Shown: positions 18,260 to 27,488 of the stretch, piece after piece
Numbering within the stretch: the stretch's first letter is position 1
Layout: each line of letters begins with the position of its first letter
Source of the DNA: Pararobbsia alpina_A
GTDB lineage: Bacteria; Pseudomonadota; Gammaproteobacteria; Burkholderiales; Burkholderiaceae
DNA length: 64,000 nucleotides
Reading direction: 5' to 3'
Assembly: GCF_965118125.1 (NCBI RefSeq)
Contig: NZ_OZ221288.1
Span: 868,001-932,000 of the forward strand
Notes under the pieces: generated by a model
Told to the model about the DNA's origin: nothing
Databases searched by the model: none
What the model saw: the letters and a program-made list of their open reading frames with translations, nothing else
Program-made: the position numbers and the translations under genes

Positions 18260-18581
18260 AACAGCCTCCGTGGTTGGCTAAACTTCGATCGGCATGCGAG
18301 CCCGGCATCCGCGCGCGGGCGGACAAGCAGTATAGACGGCGCTTCATGACAGCTGCAGGCCAAGACGTTCAACAAAGAGCTCGCACGTAACGCACTAAAG
18401 GATGCAATATCCGCTCGCAGCGGTTCGTCAACGACACGCAGACTTCCGAATGCCCAGTCACTTTTCACATTGCCACCCGTCAAACAGCAACGCATCGCCG
18501 CATCGACGGTCGGACAAACCCTGATTTCGCCGGGGTAGGTGCGATGGCTCAATACGGAACGCAAAACCGAACCCGCTCACA
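18260..18581. other. Divergent intergenic region between wrbA and the MFS gene
   Basis: This 322-bp stretch separates two divergent genes and should hold both promoters. I see no convincing gene, no strong palindrome and no repeat in it. Confidence 0.4.
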
Positions 18582-20060
18582 ATGAATGGCACTACGGACG
18601 TGAACACAACGTCACCGGATACAACGACCCGAGGCTCAAGCTCGCCCTCAGCCATCGAGACGCACACGGCGCACAACGTCGCCCCGACGACCGCCTCGAT
18701 CGGCGCGCGGCTCGACCGCCTGCCCGCTACGCGCACTGTCTGGCTGCTGGTCGCCGTGATCGCCACAGGCGGGTGGTTCGAGTTCTATGATCTGTTCTTC
18801 ACGGCCTACGTCGGTCCGGGTCTCGTCAAGAGCGGCATCTATTCGACGACCACTGCGTCGTTCTTCGGGTTCTCCGGCCTCGGTGCGTTTGTCGCAGCGT
18901 CGTTCGCGGGTCTCTTTATCGGCACGCTGGTGTTCAGTTCGCTCGCCGATCGCATGGGCCGCAAAACGGTCTTCACCTTCTCACTGCTCTGGTACTCGAT
19001 CGCGACGATCATCATGGCCTGCCAGTCGAGCGCGGGCAGCCTCAACCTCTGGCGCCTGATCGCGGGCATCGGCATCGGCGTCGAGCTCGTGACGATCGAT
19101 ACCTATGTCAGTGAGCTTGTGCCCAAGCGTCTGCGCGGCAGGGCGTTCTCGTTGCTGCACGCCGTGACCTTTGCCGCGGTACCGTGCGCGGCCTTCTTCG
19201 CCTGGTGCCTCGTGCCGAACAAGCCCTTCGGGGTCGACGGCTGGCGCTGGGTGGTCTGGATCGGTGCGCTGGGCGCGATCGTCGTCTGGTTTATTCGCCG
19301 CAGTGTGCCGGAGAGCCCGCGCTGGCTCGCGCAACAAGGCCGGTTTGATGAGGCAGAGCGTGCTCTGTCGAATCTCGAGGCGCGTGTCGAAAAGGAATAC
19401 GGCCGGCCATTGCCTGCGCCCGAGTTCACCGCCGCCGCGCCCGCACAAACCGAAGCACGCTTCAGCGAAGTCTGGGCTCCGCCCTACCGCAGGCGCACCA
19501 TCATGATGATGGTCTTCAACGCCTTCCAGTCGATCGGCTTCTACGGCTTTGCGTCGTGGGTCCCGACGCTGCTGATTGCCAAGGGCGTGACGATCACGCA
19601 GAGCCTGCTCTACTCGTTCGTCATCGCGATTTCGAACCCGATCGGGCCGATCCTCGCGATTCGCGTGGCCGACAAGTTCGAGCGCAAGACGATGATCATG
19701 CTGTCTGCGCTCGGTATCGGCGTGTTCGGCTCGCTGTTCGCGACTCAGACGTCGGCGGCCGCGCTGATGACACTCGGCGTGCTCATCACGACGTGCAGCG
19801 CACTGCTGTCGGTCGGTTATCACGCGTACCAGTCGGAACTGTTCCCGACGCGGATACGCGCCCGCGCGGTCGGCCTGGTCTACTCGATGTCGCGCATCAG
19901 CGCGATGTTCTCGGGCTTCATGATCGCGTTTTCCTTGCGCCACTTCGGCGTGCCCGGCGTATTCGGACTGATCGGCGTCGCGATGGTCATTGTGATCGGA
20001 TCGATCGGGTTATTCGGACCGCGCACCAACGGGCTGAATCTCGACGAAGTGTCGAACTGA
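18582..20060 (+). CDS. MFS transporter, sugar-porter/metabolite:H+ symporter type
   Basis: Major facilitator of 492 residues with 12 predicted helices and an unusually long Ser/Thr-rich N-terminal tail (about 45 residues) before the first helix. The helix 1 region has GGWFEFYD, an acidic motif typical of the metabolite:H+ symporter and related subfamilies. The loop 2-3 signature LADRMGRKTVF is intact, and VPESPRWL after helix 6 matches the sugar-porter PESPR motif. A second RVADKFERKTMIM lies between helices 8 and 9. The substrate is unknown; nothing next to it indicates a pathway. A rho-independent terminator follows at 20169. Confidence 0.85.
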   Translation: MNGTTDVNTTSPDTTTRGSSSPSAIETHTAHNVAPTTASIGARLDRLPATRTVWLLVAVIATGGWFEFYDLFFTAYVGPGLVKSGIYSTTTASFFGFSGLGAFVAASFAGLFIGTLVFSSLADRMGRKTVFTFSLLWYSIATIIMACQSSAGSLNLWRLIAGIGIGVELVTIDTYVSELVPKRLRGRAFSLLHAVTFAAVPCAAFFAWCLVPNKPFGVDGWRWVVWIGALGAIVVWFIRRSVPESPRWLAQQGRFDEAERALSNLEARVEKEYGRPLPAPEFTAAAPAQTEARFSEVWAPPYRRRTIMMMVFNAFQSIGFYGFASWVPTLLIAKGVTITQSLLYSFVIAISNPIGPILAIRVADKFERKTMIMLSALGIGVFGSLFATQTSAAALMTLGVLITTCSALLSVGYHAYQSELFPTRIRARAVGLVYSMSRISAMFSGFMIAFSLRHFGVPGVFGLIGVAMVIVIGSIGLFGPRTNGLNLDEVSN

Positions 20061-20168
20061 GGCACCCGTCGCCGACTCCTCCGGTCGGTCCCTCGCCGGA
20101 CCAGGGCCACCAACGGGTCCGTCCGGCCAGCACACCGCGGCACTCCGCCCGCAAACTGACCACAATCT

Positions 20169-20203
20169 GGCCGCGCGGTATTCAAAACCGGCGCGGCCTT
20201 TCT
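20169..20203 (+). terminator. Rho-independent terminator after the MFS gene
   Basis: GGCCGCGC (20169-20176) pairs with GCGCGGCC (20191-20198), extended inward by GGT/ACC with a single bulge, and is followed by TTTCT. It lies 109 bp beyond the MFS stop. The rest of 20061-20599 holds the repeats at 20230-20306 and no gene. Confidence 0.7.
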
Positions 20204-20229
20204 ACTTGCGCCCTAAATAGCGCGACATC

Positions 20230-20306
20230 AAGTCATTTTGCCCGGTTTATTACGCATATGAAGTCATTCTGCCCCGTTGATGCAGGTCGGATTAGGTCAT
20301 TTCTGA
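20230..20306. repeat. Three spaced GTCATT repeats, possible solo IS end
   Basis: AAGTCATTTTGCCCGGTT starts at 20230, AAGTCATTCTGCCCCGTT at 20261, and a weaker AGGTCATTTCTGACGC at 20294. The spacing is 31 and 33 bp, about three helical turns. Multiple spaced copies of a GTCATTnTGC-like motif are how IS21-family ends look, but no istAB genes are present here. A regulator-binding array upstream of the heptosyltransferase is the alternative. Confidence 0.35.
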
Positions 20307-20599
20307 CGCTGTAATCCCCTTTCTCCTCCCGTCGCGTAAAACTCGGTAATGCGCATTCATCCCGGAATTGCAGAAACGGCGGCCTTTTCTGGCGCCCTGA
20401 AAGGCGGTCTCAAATTTTTTCGCTTAAACTCCGCGCTAATCTTGAACTTGTGTGAACCGCCCACGCATTAGTTTGAACGGGCTGCTCTCGCGTTCCCCTA
20501 CCCACAATATCAAGTCGTAGAAATGGGGGATCGGAAGGGTTTCACCAGGTCCGCGCCAGGACGTTGCTGGCAACCGGCCTATTCAACGAGCATGCATTT

Positions 20600-21634
20600 A
20601 TGAAGCGAATACTCATCGTCAAGGTCACCGCGCTCGGCGACATCATCCAGGCGCAACCGATCGTGGCCGACTTGCACCGCGCATTTCCCGGTGTCGAGAT
20701 CGACTGGGCCGCCGATGAGCTGTTTGCCGATGTCGCGCGCTGGAATCCGAGTATTCGCCGCGTTCACAGTGCCCCTCTCAAGCAATTCAAAAAGACCCGC
20801 TCGATGTCTGCGCTCGGCGAAATCGCCGCGTCGATCGGCGAATTGCGTCGCGATCGCTACGACGTGATATGCGATATTCAGGGGGTCTACAAAAGCGCCA
20901 TCATCTCGCGCATTGCACGCGGGAAAGCGCGCTTCGGATATCTGAATCAGGACCTCGGCGAGCGCGGTGCCGCATTCGCGTATTCGCGCCGGTTCGTGCC
21001 GCGCCCTGCTGGCAACACCGTGCAGAGCATGCGCACGACCGTTGCGCAGGCGCTGGGCTATACCTTCGAGGAAACGCCGAGCTTCGGCCTGAGCATTCCC
21101 GGTGCCGACACGCTCCAGCTCGCTGACGAGCGCCCCATTGCGCTGCTGTTCCATGGCACGTCGAAGGACGACAAGAAGTGGGCCCATGAAGGATGGGTCG
21201 CTTGTGCACGACAGCTTTTGCTGCGCGGCATGCATGTGTTGCTGCCCTGGGGCTCGGACAAGGAACGCCAGGCTGCGCAGGCGATGGCCGCTCAGGTACC
21301 TGGCGTGACGGTGCTGCCGCGCCTCAGCGTGCTTGAGATCGCGCAATACACCGCGCGCGCATCATTGGTCGTTGGCACGGATACGGGGTTCACGCACCTC
21401 GCTTACGCGCTTGAACGGCCCACCGTCCTCGTGCTGACGGCGACCACGCAAGCCACCATCGGCATCTCGCATCCGGGGCGTGCCGTCACGGTCGGCGATG
21501 AAGGCCAGTCTCCATCGGCACGTGCCGTGCTCGACGCCATCGAATCGGTGTCGCCCAATATGGCGCCCGTACTCCGCCGCTTCCAGGCGATTCCCGCATT
21601 GCCTGAATACGCCGAGCTCTACGCGCACCACTGA
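20600..21634 (+). CDS. waaC: Heptosyltransferase I (lipopolysaccharide inner core, GT9)
   Basis: Adds the first L,D-heptose to Kdo2-lipid A at the inner membrane. The start at 20600 (MKRILIVKV) places the GT9 N-terminus ILIVKVTALGDIIQAQP at once; earlier in-frame codons would add non-family residues. DIQGVYKSA near residue 100 matches the WaaC D-x-QG-x-x-KSA block. VGTDTGFTHLAYALERPTV near 265 is the ADP-heptose-binding C-terminal motif. The length of 344 is usual for the family. GT9 members are similar to each other, so WaaC versus another heptosyltransferase rests on the KSA block and N-terminus. No other core-LPS genes are adjacent. Confidence 0.75.
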   Translation: MKRILIVKVTALGDIIQAQPIVADLHRAFPGVEIDWAADELFADVARWNPSIRRVHSAPLKQFKKTRSMSALGEIAASIGELRRDRYDVICDIQGVYKSAIISRIARGKARFGYLNQDLGERGAAFAYSRRFVPRPAGNTVQSMRTTVAQALGYTFEETPSFGLSIPGADTLQLADERPIALLFHGTSKDDKKWAHEGWVACARQLLLRGMHVLLPWGSDKERQAAQAMAAQVPGVTVLPRLSVLEIAQYTARASLVVGTDTGFTHLAYALERPTVLVLTATTQATIGISHPGRAVTVGDEGQSPSARAVLDAIESVSPNMAPVLRRFQAIPALPEYAELYAHH

Positions 21635-21796
21635 CACGTCGTATCGTGTGTTTGCCGCGTGCGCGTTGGCTGACGGATGAAGCTGCTCACGCGTGAGTCG
21701 GCTGATGCATGCGAAGGCTGATACTCGGGAAGGCTGACGCATGCGACGGATATCACCGCATGCGCCCGGCAGTCGGAAAGCCTAGATCCTTGAGCC

Positions 21797-22321
21797 TTAG
21801 TCCTGCGTCGTTGTGAGCGTGAGTTCGACCGAGTGATCCGTGTCGACCGGCAATACGAATTTTTCGCCCGGCGTGACCGTCACGACTTGATCAATCGCGG
21901 CTTCCTTGGCCTCAGGCTCGCTGAACTGGCAGCCGTCCGACGACTTCGTCGTCCGGAAGCCCGTCAGATGGGCGTCCTTCGCCACCACGTGGAAATTCGC
22001 GGCGCCCACACGCTCGACCGTGATCGATACGCCGCTCGTCGATTCACCTGCCTTGCCCGTCACCGGCTTGCCGTCCTTGGCCGGCGTGCAGCTCGCCACA
22101 TACGGGTGGACCGTGAAGTTCGACGCACCGACCTTGACGTTGGAGTCCGCGGGCAGCAGGCCTGTCTTGTCGGTCGTCACATCGGAACGGCCGCCTGCGA
22201 GCACGCTGTCGCCACGCTTGAAGACCCATTGAAGGACGTCGGTGGCGTGTGCATTGGTCGCAACGACACCCGACATCAGCGCGGCTGCGGTCAGCACGCT
22301 TTTGAGTTGGAATGATTTCAT
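21797..22321 (-). CDS. Small exported protein, unknown function
   Basis: A 174-residue protein with a clear signal peptide (MKSFQLKSVLTAAALMSG..., cleavage after NAHA) and no later membrane helix, so periplasmic or secreted. The mature part has two cysteines, in VASCTPAKDG and SDGCQFSE, which may form a disulfide. The rest is rich in Thr/Val/Asp strands, suggesting a beta fold. I recognise no family. It is not close enough to neighbours to suggest an operon: the FabG-like gene ends 86 bp upstream of its start on the same strand, so co-transcription is possible. Confidence 0.7.
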   Translation of the reverse strand: MKSFQLKSVLTAAALMSGVVATNAHATDVLQWVFKRGDSVLAGGRSDVTTDKTGLLPADSNVKVGASNFTVHPYVASCTPAKDGKPVTGKAGESTSGVSITVERVGAANFHVVAKDAHLTGFRTTKSSDGCQFSEPEAKEAAIDQVVTVTPGEKFVLPVDTDHSVELTLTTTQD

Positions 22322-22407
22322 TGTGATGGCTTGTGGATGTCGACGACCGGTCGACGCGGTGCGCAGCGTGTCTTGTGAACACGCAGAGCGAAATACAGGT
22401 GTTCCGT

Positions 22408-23133
22408 TCAGATCATGCCGCCGTTGACACCGATGACCTGACGCGTCACGTACGACGCGCCATCACTCATCAGAAAGGCCACGACGGATGCGACTTCTTC
22501 AGGCCGGCCGACGCGATTCATCGGCACGATCTTGAGGGCTTCTTCGAGCGGCGCGCCTTCGAGCATTGCGGTATCGACGAGTCCCGGGGCGACACAGTTG
22601 ACGGTGATGCCACGACTCGCGAGTTCGATCGCGAGCGCCTTGGTCGCGCCGATCAGTCCGGCCTTGGCTGCACTGTAGTTGACCTGTCCGCGATTGCCCA
22701 TCACACCGGACACCGAGGCGACGGTCACGATGCGACCGCCCTTGCGCGTGCGGACCATCGGCATCGTCAATGGATGCACGACGTTGTAGAAACTGTTGAG
22801 CCCGGTATCGACGACGACATCCCAGTCTTCGCCGGTCAGCGCCGGAAACGCACCATCGCGCGTCACGCCCGCATTGCAGACCACACCGTAGTACGCGCCG
22901 TGCGCCTCGACGTCGGCTTCGAGTGCCTTCTGACACGCTTCGCGGTCGCGCACATCGAACTGGATCGTGCTGGCCGTGCCGCCCTGCCCGACGATCGATG
23001 CGACGATCGCTTCGGCCTCGGCTTGCCCCTGCCGGTAGTGGACGGTCACCGCGAATCCATCCGCGGCAAGACGGCTTGCAATCACGCGGCCAATACCGCC
23101 GCTGGCACCGGTCACCAGGACACGTCGAATCAT
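22408..23133 (-). CDS. FabG-like 3-oxoacyl-ACP reductase (SDR family)
   Basis: NADPH-dependent short-chain dehydrogenase of 241 residues. The start at 23133 is preferred over 23151 because AGGGAGG lies 8 bases upstream and MIRRVLVTGASGGIG begins the Rossmann fold directly. Family marks: TGASGGIG near 8-15, CNAG near 87, and a Ser/Tyr/Lys triad with YSAAK near 150. The end (SYVTRQVIGVNGGMI) resembles the FabG homologues found in specialised fatty-acid or polyene pathways rather than the housekeeping fabG, but no such cluster is here. It follows pelG on the same strand but a strong terminator (23174-23223) separates them, so it is probably not part of the pel operon. Confidence 0.85.
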   Translation of the reverse strand: MIRRVLVTGASGGIGRVIASRLAADGFAVTVHYRQGQAEAEAIVASIVGQGGTASTIQFDVRDREACQKALEADVEAHGAYYGVVCNAGVTRDGAFPALTGEDWDVVVDTGLNSFYNVVHPLTMPMVRTRKGGRIVTVASVSGVMGNRGQVNYSAAKAGLIGATKALAIELASRGITVNCVAPGLVDTAMLEGAPLEEALKIVPMNRVGRPEEVASVVAFLMSDGASYVTRQVIGVNGGMI

Positions 23134-23173
23134 GCGCGCTGCCTCCCTCATGTGTTATTGAATATCTGCAGGC

Positions 23174-23223
23174 AAAAAAAGAAACCGCCGGCGCAAGATG
23201 ATACGCGTCTTGTGCCGGCGGTT
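23174..23223 (-). terminator. Strong rho-independent terminator ending the pel operon
   Basis: Read on the minus strand, a 16-bp stem (arms 23208-23223 and 23183-23198, one G-T pair, 9-nt loop) is followed by TTTC and seven T residues (23180-23174). It lies 114 bp beyond the pelG stop and before the FabG-like gene. Confidence 0.9.
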
Positions 23224-23336
23224 CCTTAAAGGTCCTGCGAGATCGGTGGGCGCTATTACGTCAGCGTCTCAGCCTGGATCCCGTTTGATTCGTTCCGAGA
23301 GAGTGACCGGCAGCCAGCAAGCCGCCGGCTTGCCCA

Positions 23337-24713
23337 TCAACTCTTCTGCAACATATACGTCTCGTACTCGAGCCCTTCGAACTTGCGGTCGAGCAGATAC
23401 ACCGACGCGATGACGGTCAGCAACAGCGCGCCCGCGAAGCCGTATCCATACGTGCCCGGACCGAAGTGCAGCGTCAGCGCGGTCAGCACGCCGTTGAGCA
23501 GCACAAACACGAAGCTCAGCGAAAACACAGTCTTGCGCTGGTCGAGATAGAAAAACACATTGAGCGCGCCAAGGAACAGCACCTGCAGGCTCGCGGCGAT
23601 CACGTCGATACGTAACAGCGGCGAATACAGGGTCGAGATGCCGAGCTTGTCGAGCAGCCAGTCGCCGAACGCGAAGATCAGCAGGATCACCACCGCCTGA
23701 ATCTTCATGATTTCGTAGAGGCCCGCGCGCACCGTGCGGACCATCATGTCGCGCGACTCCTGAATATGCGCGAGCGTCGCGCCGCTGCGAACCGCATCGT
23801 AGAACTCGTCATAGAACTCGACAAAGTCCGCCTCGATCCGCACGAGGAACGCGGCCATGCCGGGCATCACGCACAGGTACGAGATAAACACCGGAATGTC
23901 GTAGATCGCCGATGCGCGCAGCGGTCCGATGATCTGCTGACCCGTGCCCGGGCCGAACCAGAACATGAACTTGTCGAGCCACACGCCGAGGTTATAGAAG
24001 AAGCCGACGAAGATCAGGCTCGGATACGCGAAGCGCTTGTCGAACACTTCGAACGACACGAAGCGGTCGCTCGGATAGTTACGGTAAATCAGGCCCGACA
24101 GGCCGATCAGCAAGACGAAGTGACCGATCACAAAGCCGAGCAGAAGACCTTCGAGACCAAAGCGATTGAGCTCGAGCGCCGCACCGACGGTCACGGTATA
24201 GCCGATAAAGAACGTGCCGAGGATGTGCTTGTATTCCTTGACGCTCGACAACACGATGGCCGCGATCCAGATATTGCTGAGGATCACAAAGCCCGTGATC
24301 ATCAGCACACGGTAACCGAGCGACAGATCGGCAAACAAGGTAAAGGCCAGCACGAGTCCGATCACGCCGGACATCGAGGTCGCAATGAGCACGACCGCAT
24401 TGAAATTCGGCAGCACAAGGTCAATGCGCTTTTCGAACAATCGGTCGGACATGAAGCGCGTGAACGCGAGCTGCACGAAGCCGGTCAGGATCAGGCTGGC
24501 CGCGATCAGGTAAGTCACCGACACCTGGAACTGTGTGATCAGAAAATCGGGGATCACCTTGCCCAGACTGAGCACACCGATCAGCAGCATGCCGATGATC
24601 GACAGGATCAGCGGCCCCGAGCTGATCACGCCCGCATAGAGATAGGCCTTCGCGACACCGGTCAGGGTGTCGCGCCGCATCATCTTGCGCAGTTCGAATC
24701 CAATGCCTGCCAT
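23337..24713 (-). CDS. pelG: PelG, Pel polysaccharide inner-membrane transporter
   Basis: PelG is a polytopic inner-membrane protein of the MOP/Wzx-like superfamily that, with PelD and PelE, moves the growing Pel polymer across the inner membrane. The 458-residue protein starts MAGIGFELRKMMRRDTL, the hallmark PelG N-terminus, followed by about 12 hydrophobic helices. WLDKFMFWFGP and IYDIPVFISYLCVMPGMAAF are also typical. Its ATG follows the pelF stop codon with no gap (TAA-ATG), so translation is coupled. It is the last gene of the pel operon. Confidence 0.95.
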   Translation of the reverse strand: MAGIGFELRKMMRRDTLTGVAKAYLYAGVISSGPLILSIIGMLLIGVLSLGKVIPDFLITQFQVSVTYLIAASLILTGFVQLAFTRFMSDRLFEKRIDLVLPNFNAVVLIATSMSGVIGLVLAFTLFADLSLGYRVLMITGFVILSNIWIAAIVLSSVKEYKHILGTFFIGYTVTVGAALELNRFGLEGLLLGFVIGHFVLLIGLSGLIYRNYPSDRFVSFEVFDKRFAYPSLIFVGFFYNLGVWLDKFMFWFGPGTGQQIIGPLRASAIYDIPVFISYLCVMPGMAAFLVRIEADFVEFYDEFYDAVRSGATLAHIQESRDMMVRTVRAGLYEIMKIQAVVILLIFAFGDWLLDKLGISTLYSPLLRIDVIAASLQVLFLGALNVFFYLDQRKTVFSLSFVFVLLNGVLTALTLHFGPGTYGYGFAGALLLTVIASVYLLDRKFEGLEYETYMLQKS

Positions 24714-26438
24714 TTAAGTCTCCTGCCTTCCGGACATCGCCGAAGCCGGCGAACCCTGGGTATGCGTCACATCTTCCGGCCGCAGTCCTCCGGACGGTGC
24801 CGCGGCACGCGTCGCACGAGCGTCCGAGCCATGCGCCGAGGCGTCGCCGCCGTGATGCACCGGGCACCCGCCCATCGGCTTCGACGTCGGTTTGGACGAA
24901 TCGGGCGCCGCCATCAGCCGGTCGTAGATCTCGCGATACGAGCCGATCATCGACTCGAGCGCGTAGTACTTCTCGACCCGCGCGATCGCCGCACGTTGTG
25001 CTTCGTACCAGCGTTGCTCGTCCTGCAGCAAATCGCTGAGCGCGCGCGCCAGTGCCGCCGGATTGGCGATCGGCACGACCTCGCCGGCTTTGCCCAGCGC
25101 GACATCTTCCGGCTCGAGACCTTCGATCAGCTGACGGCACGAACCGACATCGGTCGAAACGACAGGCACGCCCGCCGCGTAGGCCTCGAGTACGACGAGC
25201 GGCAAGCCCTCGCTGATCGACGACAACGCGACGATGCCGACCTTCGGCAGCAGCTCGTCAACGCGTTGAAAACCGAGAAACTTCACGTTGCGCGACAGAT
25301 CGAGCGACTGCACGAGGCTGCGGCACTCCTGCGCATACGCCGGATCTTCCGTTTCCGGGCCTGCAATCCAGCCCTCGACATCCGGGAATTGCCGGCTCAC
25401 GGTAAAGATCGCGCGGATAAACGTCTTCACGTCCTTGATCGACACGACGCGCCCGATCAGCGTGATGACCTTCGGCACACCCGGGCCGCGCTTGTCGCGC
25501 AGTGCCGCAAAGCGCGCGACGTCGATCCCGTTCGGAATATTGCGCGTGCGCGCCGCGGGCGCGCCGTCGGCAATCTGCCGCAGGCGATTACCCTCGAACA
25601 GCGAGACCATTTCGCTGCCTGCGGAATAGCAGACCTTGCCGATGGCTTCGAAGAAACGCACCCAGAGGTCGCGGAAGTAGCTGACTTCGGAGATGTCCTT
25701 CTCGAAGATGCCGCGGTTGTCGCGAATCCAGCTGGTCTGCAACAGGTCGATCTTGCGTTCCTTGGTATAGATGCCGTGCTCCGACACGAGCAGCGGGCGC
25801 CGTGTCTTGTAGTGGAGCAACGCGCCCAGGAAGCCGGCATAACCCGTCGACACGGTGTGATACACCTTCGCCGGGATCAGCTTGTCGGCAATACGCGCAA
25901 GCTGCCACAGCGGCTTGTGCATGATCCGCACGGTCCAGAAGTAATCGGTAAACGACGGATCGGTGCAGCGCTCGTTGTATTGCTGCGTGATGTATTCCCA
26001 CGCGGTCTTGCTGTACAGGAACTGATCTTCGCCGAGCTTGCCGCCCGGCTGGATCATCGGAATCACATCGGCCATCAGCGCGCCAATGTCTTCGTTCTGC
26101 TGCGAAGCCGAACGCAGCGACGCGTGCAGGGCCGCGGAACGCGCAAACGCCTCGGGGTCGCCTGCCGCGGGCTCCGCGAGCGGCGGTGCTTCGACGGTGT
26201 AGAGATAGTGCGTCTCGAGATGCACCACGTTGGCCGGCAGTTCATAGAGCTGACCGTCGTAGTCCTCTTCGCGGCTGCCGATAAAGACGATCGCAAAGGT
26301 CTTCTCGGGGAACGCGCGGATCATCTGGTCGACCCAGCTCGATACGCCGCCGCGCACATAAGGAAAGGTGCCCTCGAGCAGCAGGGCAATATCCGCCGAA
26401 GCGGCGCGACGTGTCGTGTTTGCGTTCATTTCGACCAA
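24714..26438 (-). CDS. pelF: PelF, Pel polysaccharide glycosyltransferase (GT4)
   Basis: Cytoplasmic GT-B glycosyltransferase that polymerises the N-acetylgalactosamine-rich Pel chain from UDP-sugar. It opens with ALLLEGTFPYVRGGVSSWVD, the PelF donor/acceptor-loop signature. HTVSTGYAGF, VSEHGIYTKER and NIPNGID-like blocks follow. The GT4 E-x7-E motif is SEGLPLVVLEAYAAGVPVV near residues 400-420. At 574 residues it is about 60 longer than the P. aeruginosa protein, the extra being a C-terminal low-complexity tail rich in Ser/Pro/Ala/His. It overlaps pelE by 13 bp. Confidence 0.95.
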   Translation of the reverse strand: MVEMNANTTRRAASADIALLLEGTFPYVRGGVSSWVDQMIRAFPEKTFAIVFIGSREEDYDGQLYELPANVVHLETHYLYTVEAPPLAEPAAGDPEAFARSAALHASLRSASQQNEDIGALMADVIPMIQPGGKLGEDQFLYSKTAWEYITQQYNERCTDPSFTDYFWTVRIMHKPLWQLARIADKLIPAKVYHTVSTGYAGFLGALLHYKTRRPLLVSEHGIYTKERKIDLLQTSWIRDNRGIFEKDISEVSYFRDLWVRFFEAIGKVCYSAGSEMVSLFEGNRLRQIADGAPAARTRNIPNGIDVARFAALRDKRGPGVPKVITLIGRVVSIKDVKTFIRAIFTVSRQFPDVEGWIAGPETEDPAYAQECRSLVQSLDLSRNVKFLGFQRVDELLPKVGIVALSSISEGLPLVVLEAYAAGVPVVSTDVGSCRQLIEGLEPEDVALGKAGEVVPIANPAALARALSDLLQDEQRWYEAQRAAIARVEKYYALESMIGSYREIYDRLMAAPDSSKPTSKPMGGCPVHHGGDASAHGSDARATRAAAPSGGLRPEDVTHTQGSPASAMSGRQET

Positions 26439-27484
26439 TATTGGGCAATCGCGCGCAGCGCGGGCAACGAGGCGCCCTCGCCAAGCGCGGCAAGCGCGGT
26501 CTTGACCGCACGGTAGTCACCGCGCAGATACGCGCTCTCGGCGATCCAGGGCAACAGACGGTCGCCGGGGAAGCCGCGGGAGAGCGCCTTTTCGAAGTAC
26601 TCGTCGGCGATGTCGACCTGACCGAGCGACAGCGCGAGGCGCCCGCGCGTGACCCACAGCGCTGCGTTCGAGTCGTCGATCGCCAGCGCGCGCTGGGCGT
26701 ATTTTTCGACCTGTTGCGCGGCGAAGGTCCGCATCTCGCCCTGTACGAGGTTCTGATAAATCAGCTCCCAGTAGAGTTCGGCGAGCACCCGGCAGGTCTC
26801 CTCGACTTCTGCCTGCGGTGCGTCTTCGTTGAGCTTGCCAAGCAGATCGTAGATACGCTGCGTGATCTTCTTCTCGGCCGCATCGAGCATGCCGTAAGCG
26901 AGCAGACGCACGTCTTCGACGGGGTCACCGAGCAGATCGCGCAGCACACCACCGGTCGTGCGCGTCGGCATCGATTGAATCGCAACCAGCGCTGTTACAC
27001 GGTCATCGATCGCAAGACGCGGGTTCGCGAGCTTGGCCTGCAGACGCGCGCCGCTGCCGTGTGCGATCCGCGAGACGAGGTACACCGCAAAGTTCGGTAG
27101 CTTGACCGAGGTCCACGCACTCACGTCCGCGGCGCTCGGCCATACAAGGCTCCAGACGATGCCGGCAACGCACACGAGCGAGCCGATGACCGGCACGAAC
27201 ATGCAAAACGAAAACAGCAGCAGCCAGGTCATCAAGACCGGCTTGCGGTATTGCGCGGGCAGCACCCAGCGTACGCCCGTCGCGATCAATGCGGCGGTGA
27301 TGGCCTGCAGCACGACGGCGACCAGCAACGGATCGATCGACCCGAAGCGATGCTGGACCGGGTGGACGAGGTGCAGGAGTGCGAGCAACTGGAACACAAC
27401 GCCGAGCACGGCGGTCACCAGCACGCCGGTGACGGTCAGCGCAAGGGAGCCGGTGCCTGTGGCGGGAGCGAGGGTCGCGTTCAT
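26426..27484 (-). CDS. pelE: PelE, inner-membrane TPR protein of the Pel system
   Basis: PelE joins PelD and PelG in the inner-membrane synthase/transport complex and bears cytoplasmic TPR repeats. The 352-residue product has several hydrophobic helices in its first 130 residues. A helical repeat region follows, including LGQVDIADEYFEKALSRGFP and RGDYRAVKTALAAL near the C-terminus, consistent with TPR units. Identity rests mainly on position between pelD and pelF and on this layout, since PelE is the least conserved Pel protein. It starts 4 bp after the pelD stop. Confidence 0.9.
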   Translation of the reverse strand: MNATLAPATGTGSLALTVTGVLVTAVLGVVFQLLALLHLVHPVQHRFGSIDPLLVAVVLQAITAALIATGVRWVLPAQYRKPVLMTWLLLFSFCMFVPVIGSLVCVAGIVWSLVWPSAADVSAWTSVKLPNFAVYLVSRIAHGSGARLQAKLANPRLAIDDRVTALVAIQSMPTRTTGGVLRDLLGDPVEDVRLLAYGMLDAAEKKITQRIYDLLGKLNEDAPQAEVEETCRVLAELYWELIYQNLVQGEMRTFAAQQVEKYAQRALAIDDSNAALWVTRGRLALSLGQVDIADEYFEKALSRGFPGDRLLPWIAESAYLRGDYRAVKTALAALGEGASLPALRAIAQYWSK

Positions 27485-27488
27485 GGCA

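Noticed and set aside
23766..26516. A 916-codon open frame on the plus strand opposite pelG and pelF
   Set aside because: Same reason: it mirrors conserved pel genes, and its product is a charged Arg/His/Asp/Glu-rich string with no motifs.
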